Of a stretch of DNA of 64,000 nucleotides, positions 42,674 through 51,051 are shown piece after piece. A model generated the notes under the pieces. That model did not search any database. It was not told the DNA's origin and worked only from the letters and a program-made list of their open reading frames with translations. The translations under genes and the position numbers were made by a program. Position 1 is the stretch's first letter; every line of letters starts with the position of its first letter. Origin of the DNA: SKHV01 sp963678565 (GTDB lineage Bacteria; Bacteroidota; Bacteroidia; Bacteroidales; Prolixibacteraceae); assembly GCA_963678565.1 (NCBI GenBank), contig OY782875.1, forward strand, positions 2,976,001 to 3,040,000, written 5' to 3'.

Positions 42674-43690
42674 TTATTCAGGCTCCTCAACTTTTCCATC
42701 GGCATATTTTGCAAAACGACCTTTTGTGCCATGATCGGGTTCACTTAAGCCCCAAGGCCAACCACCAAATTGGGTTTGTTGATATTCTTGATAAGTCTCA
42801 CGTATTTCTTGCTCGGTATTCATTACAAACGGGCCGTATTGAACCACAGGCTCGTTAATTGGTCTCCCTTGTAAAATTAAAATTGCAGATGCATCTGTCG
42901 CCTTCAATTTTATAAAAGCCTCTGGATCTAAGTCGGCCATATGCTTTCCAGCCAATGAATATTCATTCAACTGAAGATTGCTCCCTTCATAAAAGTAAAG
43001 TACTCTATTGATTCCTTTGCTTGCTTTTGGAAGTTGGAATTCGGCACTTGGCTCCATTTTAATATTCCAAACAGCTACCTCATTTGACAGATTTGAAGCC
43101 CATGAATCAGGCGGTGGTGTTGGTGCTTTTGCATTCCCTATTGCTCCGGCTACAACTTCAATTTTCGTAGATTTTCCTTGTTCATCTTTGTGCTGATATT
43201 TTGGAATTAATTTGTCCCAAAACATATTGAAATAAGGTGTTACCAATTTACTCTTAGCTGGTAGATTTAACCAAATTTGAAACAATTCTAGATGATTCTT
43301 TTCCTCTTGATTTAATAAAGGAAACATTTCGGCGTGCTGCACTCCTTTTCCAGCAGTCATCCATTGTACATCGCCATTACCATATCGTCCGGCCGCATTC
43401 ATCGAGTCTGTATGATCTACAAATCCTTTTCGGACCATCGTAATGGTCTCAAAACCTCGGTGAGGATGTACGGGAAACCCCGGAACTTTTTGACCATGAT
43501 ACATACTCCAGCCATCTTTTGATGAAAAGTCGCTACCAATTTGTCGCCCTTTTAATAATTCACGATCAGGACCGTAATTCCCATTTCCTTTTGGAAAGTG
43601 GTCGTTATGATGTGCACAAAATAAAAATGGATCTTTTGCTTTCCATTGAAATCCGATCGGTTCTACTGATTTTATCTCTTTTGTTTTCAT
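42674..43690 (-). CDS. Pirin-family cupin protein
   Basis: This 338-residue bicupin has the metal-binding site in the N-terminal domain: HPHRGFET near residue 75, and the later H and E ligands in GKGVQHAEMF near 115. Pirins bind iron; some are quercetin dioxygenases, others act as cofactors of regulation. A C-terminal tail of about 40 residues (GGWPWGLSEPDHG) extends the usual length of about 290. It is convergent with the SIS gene, separated by 4 bp. Confidence 0.88.
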   Translation of the reverse strand: MKTKEIKSVEPIGFQWKAKDPFLFCAHHNDHFPKGNGNYGPDRELLKGRQIGSDFSSKDGWSMYHGQKVPGFPVHPHRGFETITMVRKGFVDHTDSMNAAGRYGNGDVQWMTAGKGVQHAEMFPLLNQEEKNHLELFQIWLNLPAKSKLVTPYFNMFWDKLIPKYQHKDEQGKSTKIEVVAGAIGNAKAPTPPPDSWASNLSNEVAVWNIKMEPSAEFQLPKASKGINRVLYFYEGSNLQLNEYSLAGKHMADLDPEAFIKLKATDASAILILQGRPINEPVVQYGPFVMNTEQEIRETYQEYQQTQFGGWPWGLSEPDHGTKGRFAKYADGKVEEPE

Positions 43691-43753
43691 TTTAATCGTT
43701 TATATTAAATAACAGAAGAAATTAAATTTAGTTCTGTACTATTATTAATCTAA

Positions 43754-43786
43754 AAAAGCCCATACAAAAATTGCATAGGCTTTTTA
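43754..43786 (-). terminator. Rho-independent terminator after the GH43 gene
   Basis: The stem AAAAAGCC/GGCTTTTT, extended by further pairs with a mismatch, ends in a T run on the minus strand, 18 bp after the GH43 stop. Confidence 0.8.
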
Positions 43787-43804
43787 AAATATTTAAATAA
43801 TTAG

Positions 43805-44770
43805 TTAATCTACTTTTAACACGCCAGTTTTGGTGCGAGCCACTTGTTTCATTAAGCCATCCTCGGTATAATACAATTCATCGACACAAACACTTCTGCG
43901 GTAAGGACTACCATTAGATGTTCCTGCATTATGATAAAAGAAATAATCTTTCCCTTTAAAATGTACAATTGCCTGATGGTTGGTAGGCGAATTTGCTATC
44001 GTATCATTTAAAACGCCTTGGTATTCCCATGGTCCATTGATGCTTTTACTGGTAGCATAATCGATACGAGAAGGGTAAGAAGCAGCATAACTCATATAAT
44101 AAGTATCGTTGCGTTTATGAACCCAAGGAGCTTCAAAAAAGTTGGTTAAGCCTTCAATGTTTTCCACTGGACTAGCTAACTCTGTCATATTACTATTTAA
44201 TTTTGCCATACGCACAGCGCCCCACGATCCCCAAATAAAATAAACTTGCTCGTCATCATCAACAAAAACTACTGGATCGATATTAAGAACAATCGAATTT
44301 TTAGTTGTATCAGCGATGATTGGTTTTCTGGTAGCATCTTTATATGGCCCCAGTGGATGATCGGCTACAGCAACGCCAATAGCAAAACCTTCGTGCTCTC
44401 GAACCGTTTTATGAACAAGTGGTACATACCACCAAAATTTTCCATGATTTTCGGTTACATGACCCGCAAATGCATTTGCTGCTGCCCACTCAAAATCGGC
44501 CACCTCAAGCTTTACCCCATGGTTGGTCCAATTCACCATATCGGCTGTTGAAAAAACATACCATTTTCTCATCAAGAAACCATTTCGACCAACTGTCTGT
44601 TCGTCACTTCCTGTAAATAGGTAAAGGGTATCACTATGCACCAACACTGCAGGATCGGCTGTTAAGGGCTCCTCAAACAATGGATTACCACTATACTTCC
44701 TTTTCTCCGTTTTATTGCAAGCCGAAAAAAATATGACAGCAGCAATACTTAAAGTCAAAACGATCTTCAT
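43805..44770 (-). CDS. GH43-family glycosidase lipoprotein
   Basis: This lipoprotein of about 321 residues has a signal that begins at ATG 44770 and ends in FSAC (Cys18); the open frame to 44806 adds 12 unrelated residues. The five-bladed propeller of family 43 (or the related GH130/GH117 group) is indicated by the three acidic residues: Asp in LTADPAVL, Asp in NIDPVVFVDDD and Glu in FFEAPWVHKR. Such enzymes remove arabinose or xylose from plant polymers; the substrate is not decided. It could support pectin side-chain removal together with the pectinases in the window. Confidence 0.85.
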   Translation of the reverse strand: MKIVLTLSIAAVIFFSACNKTEKRKYSGNPLFEEPLTADPAVLVHSDTLYLFTGSDEQTVGRNGFLMRKWYVFSTADMVNWTNHGVKLEVADFEWAAANAFAGHVTENHGKFWWYVPLVHKTVREHEGFAIGVAVADHPLGPYKDATRKPIIADTTKNSIVLNIDPVVFVDDDEQVYFIWGSWGAVRMAKLNSNMTELASPVENIEGLTNFFEAPWVHKRNDTYYMSYAASYPSRIDYATSKSINGPWEYQGVLNDTIANSPTNHQAIVHFKGKDYFFYHNAGTSNGSPYRRSVCVDELYYTEDGLMKQVARTKTGVLKVD

Positions 44771-44978
44771 TTTAAACAATTTTCCGTTTTCCGAATTACA
44801 AAGCAATTCAAAACCCTGTAAAACCAGTCGTTGTATTTCTTATTTAAAGTGGATAAATGGGGAAAAGCAATGAAAATTAGTATTATCAAATACAAATAAA
44901 TCAATTTCCATTTTTTTTCTTCTGAAAAGAATATAATAACAAGAGAAATTCATTCACCTGAAATTATTTCGGTATCAA

Positions 44979-45012
44979 AAAAGGGTGAATAGATTCTGCT
45001 ATTCACCCTTTT
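44979..45012 (-). terminator. Rho-independent terminator after the carboxylase gene
   Basis: The stem AAGGGTGAATAG/CTATTCACCCTT with a short loop and T run on the minus strand lies 25 bp after the stop codon. Confidence 0.88.
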
Positions 45013-45036
45013 CAATATTTATATAAATCTGGTAAT

Positions 45037-47193
45037 TTATTTTAGTTCGATCGTAACTAATTTTTGATCGGCACTTACGTTTTCATCAATATCAACCAAA
45101 ATATTGTTAACTACTCCACTGAAATCAGATTTAACACTGTTTTCCATTTTCATGGCTTCCAAAGTAAGAATAACATCGCCTTTTTCAATCACATCACCTT
45201 CTTTAATCGAAAAATTAAGAATTCTTCCTGGCATTGGAGAAACAATAGCTTTACCACTAACAGCTTTCTTTTCTTTAACGGGAGCATTGGTACAGCAACT
45301 TTCTTCCTTGATTTTTTCTTTGGGTAATTCTGCAACAATATCCATGATAACAGTTCCTGCCGCAATTGTATCGCCTTCGGTAACACAAATATTGTTTACA
45401 TACCCTTCGAAATCTGAAGAAATTTTATTCTCCATTTTCATGGCTTCCAAAATCGCAACAACCTGTCCTTTTTCAATTTTATCGCCCTCTTTTACCGAGA
45501 GGCTTACAATTTTACCTGGCATAGGAAATTCAATTTTCTTGCCAGTTAATTCAGCACTTGAAACCTTTACTTTCTTCTCAGATTTTGCTTCAGGCTTATC
45601 GGTTCCTAATGTAACTTGCTCCGCTTTATATTTGTCGATTTTTACTTTCTTAAGATAGTTTCTGGCAACCATTGGAAACAATTCCAATAATAGAACCTCT
45701 TGCTCGTTCTCTGCTAATTTAACGCCACCTGCTTCTTCCAAAGCCGGGTTTTCTTGCATTTTATAGCTTGCAACATCGTAAGGTTTTTCTTCAGGCGAAC
45801 CAGTTATTTTTTCTCTAAACTCAGGAGTAATCGGAATTGGAGTTTGACCATATTCTCCTTTTACTAAGGATACAAACTGTACCGAAGTGTTTGAATACAT
45901 TGGTTTCCCGTTGCGGATATCCATTGCGCAGTTGACAGCCTGTGCACCTACAATTTGACTAGTTGGTGTTACCAATGGAGGCAAACCTGCATCTAATCGA
46001 ACGGTTGGAATCAACTGCATTGCATCTTCCAAAATGTCTTCTGCGTTTAAAGCTTTTAATTGAGCAACCATGTTGGTATACATCCCGCCAGGTACCTGTG
46101 CAGTTTTAACTAACTCATTAGGTTTTGGGAAGTTGAAATAAGCTTCAATTGCATGGCAAGATTCCAACAATTTTTCTTCTTTATTTCCTTTGGCTTGATA
46201 AATTGCTTGGTCAAATAATTGATCAATTTCCGCTGGCAACTCATCGGTTAATGGATTGAAGGCTTTCGGGAACATTTTTGATGCATCAACATCAGATAAT
46301 TCTTCACGAATTAATTTCAGTTCTTTATTGATTTCTGCAACTGCTTCCATGTTCACATCTAATTCGATACCTAGTTTCTTACAGAAAACATAAATCAATT
46401 CAATAGCTGGTGCAGCTGGCCCTCCTGAAAAGTTCCAAATATTAGTATCAACAATATCTACCCCATTTACGATTGCCATTAATACTGATGCCAATCCATA
46501 ACCCGGCGTACAGTGTGTGTGAAAATCAACAGGAATTGATAAATTGTTTTTGAAAGAAGACACTAATTTTGCAACACGTGTTGGTGGAATTAATCCACTC
46601 ATATCTTTTATGGTTACCATGTCGGCACCCAATTTTTCTAATTCAATTGCTTTGTTCAAAAAGTATTCATCAGTAAACACAGGTTTTGGAACCGACTTTC
46701 CTTTTAATTTTAAAGCAAAACGCTTCTTTTTTGAAGATGCAGGATCGATGGTATAACAAACCGCACAATCAGCAAGTCCACCATACTGCTTTACATATTT
46801 AATTGTTGATTTAACATTGTTAAGGTCGTTCAATGCATCAAAAATCCTCATAATTCCTAAGCCGGATTTCATAGCATTTTTTGCAAATCCATCGATAATC
46901 TCATTAGTGTATGGACTATAGCCAAACAAGTTACGACCACGGGACAAGGCTGTTAATTTACTTACATCACCAACTTGAGCCTTAATTTTCTCAAGGCGCT
47001 CCCAAGGGTTCTCCCCTAGGTATCGCATCACTGAGTCTGGTACAGCACCACCCCATACTTCCATAGCATAGAAATTGGCATCTTTGTACAATGGCAAAAC
47101 TCGATCAATCTGTTCTTGACGCATACGTGTTGCGAACAACGACTGTTGCCCATCACGTAAAGTCAAGTCCCTAATTAACAATCTCTTATTCAT
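45037..47193 (-). CDS. Pyruvate carboxylase subunit B/oxaloacetate decarboxylase alpha with two biotinyl domains
   Basis: This 718-residue enzyme has an HMGL/DRE-TIM carboxyltransferase domain (LRDGQQSLFATRM at about 12-24, KDMSGLIPPTR near 195, DFHTHCTPGYG near 225 as metal ligands), a conserved carboxylase linker and then two tandem biotin-acceptor domains. Each has an EAMKMEN motif, with the biotinylated lysines at about 586 and 682. It moves CO2 between carboxybiotin and pyruvate/oxaloacetate. Two biotinyl domains in one chain are unusual for the family, which normally has one. The biotin carboxylase or membrane subunits are not encoded nearby, so the exact complex is undecided. Confidence 0.9.
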   Translation of the reverse strand: MNKRLLIRDLTLRDGQQSLFATRMRQEQIDRVLPLYKDANFYAMEVWGGAVPDSVMRYLGENPWERLEKIKAQVGDVSKLTALSRGRNLFGYSPYTNEIIDGFAKNAMKSGLGIMRIFDALNDLNNVKSTIKYVKQYGGLADCAVCYTIDPASSKKKRFALKLKGKSVPKPVFTDEYFLNKAIELEKLGADMVTIKDMSGLIPPTRVAKLVSSFKNNLSIPVDFHTHCTPGYGLASVLMAIVNGVDIVDTNIWNFSGGPAAPAIELIYVFCKKLGIELDVNMEAVAEINKELKLIREELSDVDASKMFPKAFNPLTDELPAEIDQLFDQAIYQAKGNKEEKLLESCHAIEAYFNFPKPNELVKTAQVPGGMYTNMVAQLKALNAEDILEDAMQLIPTVRLDAGLPPLVTPTSQIVGAQAVNCAMDIRNGKPMYSNTSVQFVSLVKGEYGQTPIPITPEFREKITGSPEEKPYDVASYKMQENPALEEAGGVKLAENEQEVLLLELFPMVARNYLKKVKIDKYKAEQVTLGTDKPEAKSEKKVKVSSAELTGKKIEFPMPGKIVSLSVKEGDKIEKGQVVAILEAMKMENKISSDFEGYVNNICVTEGDTIAAGTVIMDIVAELPKEKIKEESCCTNAPVKEKKAVSGKAIVSPMPGRILNFSIKEGDVIEKGDVILTLEAMKMENSVKSDFSGVVNNILVDIDENVSADQKLVTIELK

Positions 47194-47367
47194 TTTATCA
47201 GTTCAATAGTTAATAATTCGTTGCAACAAAAATAGCAAATTACATGTTCTACAACATGATAGAGGTCGCCGATTTTACTATTTGTTAATATACGCCCTCC
47301 TTTCAAACTACTTAATTTTCATACTTTTGACCTTGCACAGAAGTTTTCAATGTTGCAAGTACAATCA

Positions 47368-47399
47368 TTTGGTGACTTACAAAGATTCAACTACTTTTG
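47368..47399 (+). promoter_or_regulatory. Bacteroidetes-type promoter of the que operon
   Basis: TTTG (47368-47371) and TACTTTTG (47392-47399) are separated by 20 bp, matching the Bacteroidetes -33 TTTG/-7 TAnnTTTG consensus. Transcription would begin about 5-8 bp later, just ahead of the riboswitch stem at 47416. Confidence 0.65.
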
Positions 47400-47415
47400 T
47401 ACCGATAATATAATC

Positions 47416-47455
47416 AGACAGTTCGTAACCATCCTGTCTATAAATAAAACTAGGA
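47416..47455 (+). promoter_or_regulatory. preQ1-I riboswitch-like leader
   Basis: A 6-bp stem AGACAG/CTGTCT encloses a 12-nt loop TTCGTAACCATC and is followed by an A-rich tail ATAAATAAAACTAGGA. This matches the compact preQ1 class I layout: short stem, loop with a conserved C-rich side, A-rich tail with the ribosome-binding purines at its 3' end that can pair with the loop as an H-type pseudoknot. It lies upstream of queC-queE-queF, the preQ1 synthesis genes. The tail includes the ribosome-binding stretch of the tiny ORF that starts at 47458, suggesting control of translation. Confidence 0.82.
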
Positions 47456-47457
47456 GC

Positions 47458-47529
47458 ATGAATTTCAAAAATTACTTATCGAATATTGACAACAAGTTTA
47501 TTTGTCAACAATTTAAGCAGATCGTATGA
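47458..47529 (+). CDS. Tiny leader ORF (23 codons) coupled to queC
   Basis: An ATG placed 2 bp after the riboswitch tail opens a frame of 23 codons that ends with TGA overlapping the queC ATG (ATGA at 47526-47529). The ORF has no recognisable function. Its position means that ribosomes controlled by the riboswitch would first translate this frame and then re-start on queC, so it probably carries the control over to queC by coupling. It is too short to be certain by composition alone. Confidence 0.6.
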   Translation: MNFKNYLSNIDNKFICQQFKQIV

Positions 47530-48191
47530 AAAAGGCAGTTGTGCTGCTTTCCGGAGGATTAGATTCTTCGGTAGCAATTCACTTGGCTAAAAGTGAAGGT
47601 TTTAAAGTATATGCACTTTCATTCGACTATGGACAAAAACACAACAAGGAATTAGAATGTGCGAAGGCAACTGCAAAAAAAGTTGGCGCCATTGAGCACA
47701 ACATCGTATCACTTTCTTTAAACCTTTGGGGTGGAAGTTCCTTAACCGACAATAAAATTTCGGTGGAAGATGGAGATGTAACTCGAACCGATATTCCACA
47801 AACTTACGTTCCGGCTCGTAACATGGTTTTTTTATCGGTGGCTGCCTCGTATGCAGAAGCCATTGATGCACAAGACCTATTTATTGGCGTATCGGAAGTC
47901 GACTATTCTGGTTATGTTGATTGCCGCGAGGAATTTATTCAAAGCATGGAGAATACGATCAATATGGGAACGGTAATGGCTGTTGAAGAGGGCAAGAAAA
48001 TTAAAATCCACGCCCCATTTATTTACAAAACCAAGTCGGAAGAAATTACACTGGGCGAATCGCTAAAAGTTGACTGGAGCCTTACCTGGAGCTGTTATAG
48101 AGGCACTGAAAAACCTTGTGGCAAGTGCGATAGTTGTTTGCTTCGTGCCAAGGCATTTGAAGAAGCCGGGGTAATCGATACTAGCCTTTAA
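47526..48191 (+). CDS. queC: 7-cyano-7-deazaguanine (preQ0) synthase
   Basis: This 221-residue PP-loop enzyme converts 7-carboxy-7-deazaguanine to preQ0 with ATP and ammonia. SGGLDSS is at residues 9-15, YVPARNMVFLS near 97, and the zinc motif is CYRGTEKPCGKCDSC near the end. It is the first enzyme gene of the preQ1 set, under a preQ1-I-like riboswitch, and followed after 5 bp by queE. Confidence 0.96.
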   Translation: MKKAVVLLSGGLDSSVAIHLAKSEGFKVYALSFDYGQKHNKELECAKATAKKVGAIEHNIVSLSLNLWGGSSLTDNKISVEDGDVTRTDIPQTYVPARNMVFLSVAASYAEAIDAQDLFIGVSEVDYSGYVDCREEFIQSMENTINMGTVMAVEEGKKIKIHAPFIYKTKSEEITLGESLKVDWSLTWSCYRGTEKPCGKCDSCLLRAKAFEEAGVIDTSL

Positions 48192-48196
48192 TTCAT

Positions 48197-49072
48197 TTGA
48201 TATTCATGGATAATCAATATATTTTTTTAGCTCCAGAGGCAATTTTTCCAATTACGAAAAATGAAAATGGAAAAGCTTTAGCTCAGCAACCGGCCACCGG
48301 ATTTTCAATCCCGGGAACCTTTCAAGGCGAAGGAAAAATGGCAGGCATTCCTGTGTTGTTTTTAAGAACTGCGGGCTGTAATTTACGCTGCATGTGGAGC
48401 TTGCCCAACGGGGAAGTTAGTTTATGCGACACTCCTTTGGCATCGTTTGATACCCGAGGTGAGAAAAGAGTTTCGATAGATTCTGTAAAAAATGTTTTAA
48501 TAAATAACCTCGGTCATTTAAACCACCTCATTATTTCGGGTGGCGAACCATTTATTCAACCCGAAGCCTTGGTAAATGTGATTGAAGCAGTGAAACGAGA
48601 GCGACCACTGCACATTGCTGTTGAAACGAATGGTAGCATTTTTCATCAAGAATTGGTTGATTCGGTTGATTTCTTCAGCATTTCACCAAAGCTTAGGAAT
48701 TCGGTTCCAACACTCGAGAAAGTGAATAAAACAAAAGTAGTTTTACCTTTTGAACCGATTCAAGCAGAGCAAACCCGTCGAAATATTACTGCAATTCAGC
48801 AAATTATTGATCATTGTAAAGCAAACACCGACAAAGATTTTCAATTAAAATTTGTAGTTCAAAATCATTCGGAGTTGAAAGAAATTGAGGAAGATTTTCT
48901 AGCGCAATTAAACAACTGGAAACCCGACGACATTGTATTGATGCCCTTAGGAAGTACTCCGGAACAATTAGAACAAACTCGCATGGTAACACTCGAAGCT
49001 GCAATTGAACGCGGCTGGAGATACAGTCCTCGTTTACAGATTACTTATTTCAATGGAAAACCGGGAGTTTAA
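48197..49072 (+). CDS. queE: 7-carboxy-7-deazaguanine synthase, radical SAM, with altered cysteine spacing
   Basis: This 291-residue radical SAM enzyme makes 7-carboxy-7-deazaguanine from carboxytetrahydropterin. FQGEG is near residue 43, and the SAM [4Fe-4S] cysteines lie in GCNLRCMW…CDTPLAS. The usual C-x3-C-x2-C is C-x3-C-x11-C here because nine residues (SLPNGEVSL) sit between the second and third cysteine. The GGEP motif (ISGGEPFIQ) and later SPKLRNS are normal. The internal ATG at 48209 may be the true start. It sits between queC and queF in the operon. Confidence 0.88.
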   Translation: MIFMDNQYIFLAPEAIFPITKNENGKALAQQPATGFSIPGTFQGEGKMAGIPVLFLRTAGCNLRCMWSLPNGEVSLCDTPLASFDTRGEKRVSIDSVKNVLINNLGHLNHLIISGGEPFIQPEALVNVIEAVKRERPLHIAVETNGSIFHQELVDSVDFFSISPKLRNSVPTLEKVNKTKVVLPFEPIQAEQTRRNITAIQQIIDHCKANTDKDFQLKFVVQNHSELKEIEEDFLAQLNNWKPDDIVLMPLGSTPEQLEQTRMVTLEAAIERGWRYSPRLQITYFNGKPGV

Positions 49073-49083
49073 AATTTCTTTTA

Positions 49084-49959
49084 ATGAAAAACATTGAAGC
49101 AACCCATTTAGGGCAAAACAGTCGCTATCCTCAACAATATTCACCCGATGTATTGGTTGCAGTACCGCGCTATTTAAATCGCAAGCAGTACAACATTCAA
49201 GAGGATCAACTTCCATTTATTGGTAAAGATATTTGGAATGCTTACGAGTTTAGTTTTTTACTGCAAAATGGTTGTCCTGTAGTTGGTATTTTAAAAATAG
49301 TATACGAGTCCCATTCCCCTTCATTAATCGAAAGCAAGTCGCTCAAATTGTACTTAAACTCCTTCAATATGACTCAATTTGGAACAAGTATTGAAGAAGG
49401 AATTGCTCAAACAAGCGCAACAATTGAGAAAGATTTAAGCAAATTATTGGCCACCGATGTTTCGGTTTATTTTTATAATAGCGACGAAGCAATTGTAGAG
49501 AATGACTTCAACGATTTTCAATTATTGGAGCGCATCATTGATTTGTCGACCTTAGAATGCGGAACCTATTCAGAAAATCCGGAACTACTTCAGATCGAAA
49601 AAGAGGAAGCAGAGTTTAAGTTTGGTACGCACTTACTTAGAAGCAACTGCAAAATTACCAATCAACCCGATTGGGGAGCAATTTTTGTGCACATTAAAGG
49701 ACAATTGGTTCCATCAAAAGAAAGCTTTCTGCGTTACATCATATCATTGCGTAACGAAAATCATTTTCACGAAGAAATTTGCGAACTCGTTTTTCAAAGA
49801 ATCACCGAAATATTTCAACCCGAAGAATTAATGGTTACCTGCTTGTACACTCGCAGAGGAGGTATTGATATCAACCCGACAAGAGCAAATAAGAAGGAAT
49901 TACTTCCTGAAAATTTAATTGATCCGACCATTGTTAGCAGTGCAGCTTTCAGACAATAA
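49084..49959 (+). CDS. queF: NADPH-dependent 7-cyano-7-deazaguanine reductase (long, two-domain form)
   Basis: This 291-residue enzyme reduces preQ0 to preQ1 with NADPH. It is the long form with two tandem T-fold domains, as in E. coli (282 residues). The catalytic cysteine is in SNCKITNQPDW near residue 190, with ESKSLKLYLNSFN in the N-terminal half and NHFHEE in the C-terminal half carrying the active-site Glu and His. It completes the queC-queE-queF operon and ends at a terminator. queD is not in this set. Confidence 0.95.
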   Translation: MKNIEATHLGQNSRYPQQYSPDVLVAVPRYLNRKQYNIQEDQLPFIGKDIWNAYEFSFLLQNGCPVVGILKIVYESHSPSLIESKSLKLYLNSFNMTQFGTSIEEGIAQTSATIEKDLSKLLATDVSVYFYNSDEAIVENDFNDFQLLERIIDLSTLECGTYSENPELLQIEKEEAEFKFGTHLLRSNCKITNQPDWGAIFVHIKGQLVPSKESFLRYIISLRNENHFHEEICELVFQRITEIFQPEELMVTCLYTRRGGIDINPTRANKKELLPENLIDPTIVSSAAFRQ

Positions 49960-49960
49960 A

Positions 49961-49988
49961 AAAAGCTTCCTAAATTTAGGAAGCTTTA
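49961..49988. terminator. Bidirectional terminator between queF and hemE
   Basis: A near-perfect palindrome AAAGCTTCCTAAATTTAGGAAGCTTT (given in parts: AAAGCTTCCTAAA and its complement) starts next to the queF stop and also lies 23 bp beyond the hemE stop, with A and T tracts on both sides. Confidence 0.85.
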
Positions 49989-50010
49989 TCTAATACAATA
50001 TTTTATTTTG

Positions 50011-51042
50011 CTAACGATTCCAATTAGCTTTCTTTAGCCAATCGATCATGAATTTTGCTTTCTCGTACGATAATCCAGGCATAAATCCATGCCCAAAGTT
50101 GATAATCCAATTCTGGTTTTCGGCACCAAACTTTAAATAGCCTTCTAATATCTTTTCAATTCCGGCTTGATCGGCATACAGAATGCGTGGATCGATATTT
50201 CCCTGTAAACCAACCTCAGTATGCACCACTTTTCGGGCTGCATAAATATCGGTTTGCCAATCGATGCTTAAAAAGTCGGCATATTCGGGCGTTACTTTTT
50301 CAATCCCCGCACCAATTCCCTTTGGGAAAAATATAAAAGGAATATTCTCTTCGCGAACTGCTTTTGCAATCTTTTTCACCGAAGGCAAGAACAACTCTTC
50401 GTACAAAGCAAAAGGAATAATTCCGGCATGTGTATCGAACAGCTGAAAAACCTGAACACCATGTTTGATTTGCGCTTTGGCATAAACAATCGACAATTCG
50501 GTGATGCTTTCAATTAAGGCCTTGGTTGTTTCTTTATGCTTGTAAATAAACTCAATTGCCTCAGGAAATTCTCGCTTACTGCTCAAACCTTGCAACATGT
50601 ATAATAAAACCGTAAGCGGTGCGCCACAAAACCCAATGAGTGGAATGTGCGACTGCTTTTGTTTTACAATTTCGTCGATGGCATTGTAGATGTATTGAAG
50701 TTTTGATGGATTGGGATGCAAGGCCGCCAACACGTCTTTTCGGTGCGCCAATGGCTGACTAAAAACAGGGCCATTATCGGTAAAATCTAATCCCATTCCC
50801 ATCGCATAAGGAATCACTAATATGTCGCTAAACAAGATTGCAGCATCGACCCCCAAATCATTTATAGGCATCAAAGTAACCTCGGCAGCCAACTTGGGAT
50901 CTTGCATCATTTGCCAGAAAGAGTGCTTTTCTTTCAACTTTAAATAGTTGGGCAACACTCTACCCGCCTGACGCATAAACCACATTGGTGGTCGTTCGGT
51001 TTGTTTTCCCTGCAATGTTTGCAGTAATATTGAATCGCTCAT
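50011..51042 (-). CDS. hemE: Uroporphyrinogen decarboxylase
   Basis: This 343-residue cytoplasmic enzyme removes four carboxyls from uroporphyrinogen III to give coproporphyrinogen III. The signatures PPMWFMRQAGRVLP (residues 18-31) and GFCGAPLTVLLYM near 138 are intact, and the C-terminal NFGHGFMPG is typical. It is the last gene of the hem operon, after hemL. Confidence 0.96.
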   Translation of the reverse strand: MSDSILLQTLQGKQTERPPMWFMRQAGRVLPNYLKLKEKHSFWQMMQDPKLAAEVTLMPINDLGVDAAILFSDILVIPYAMGMGLDFTDNGPVFSQPLAHRKDVLAALHPNPSKLQYIYNAIDEIVKQKQSHIPLIGFCGAPLTVLLYMLQGLSSKREFPEAIEFIYKHKETTKALIESITELSIVYAKAQIKHGVQVFQLFDTHAGIIPFALYEELFLPSVKKIAKAVREENIPFIFFPKGIGAGIEKVTPEYADFLSIDWQTDIYAARKVVHTEVGLQGNIDPRILYADQAGIEKILEGYLKFGAENQNWIINFGHGFMPGLSYEKAKFMIDWLKKANWNR

Positions 51043-51051
51043 AAAATAAAA

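Noticed and set aside
45104..45658. Long plus-strand frame of 184 codons opposite the carboxylase gene
   Set aside because: It is antisense to the two biotinyl domains, whose motifs are clear on the minus strand; the repeated wording in the antisense frame only mirrors the domain duplication.
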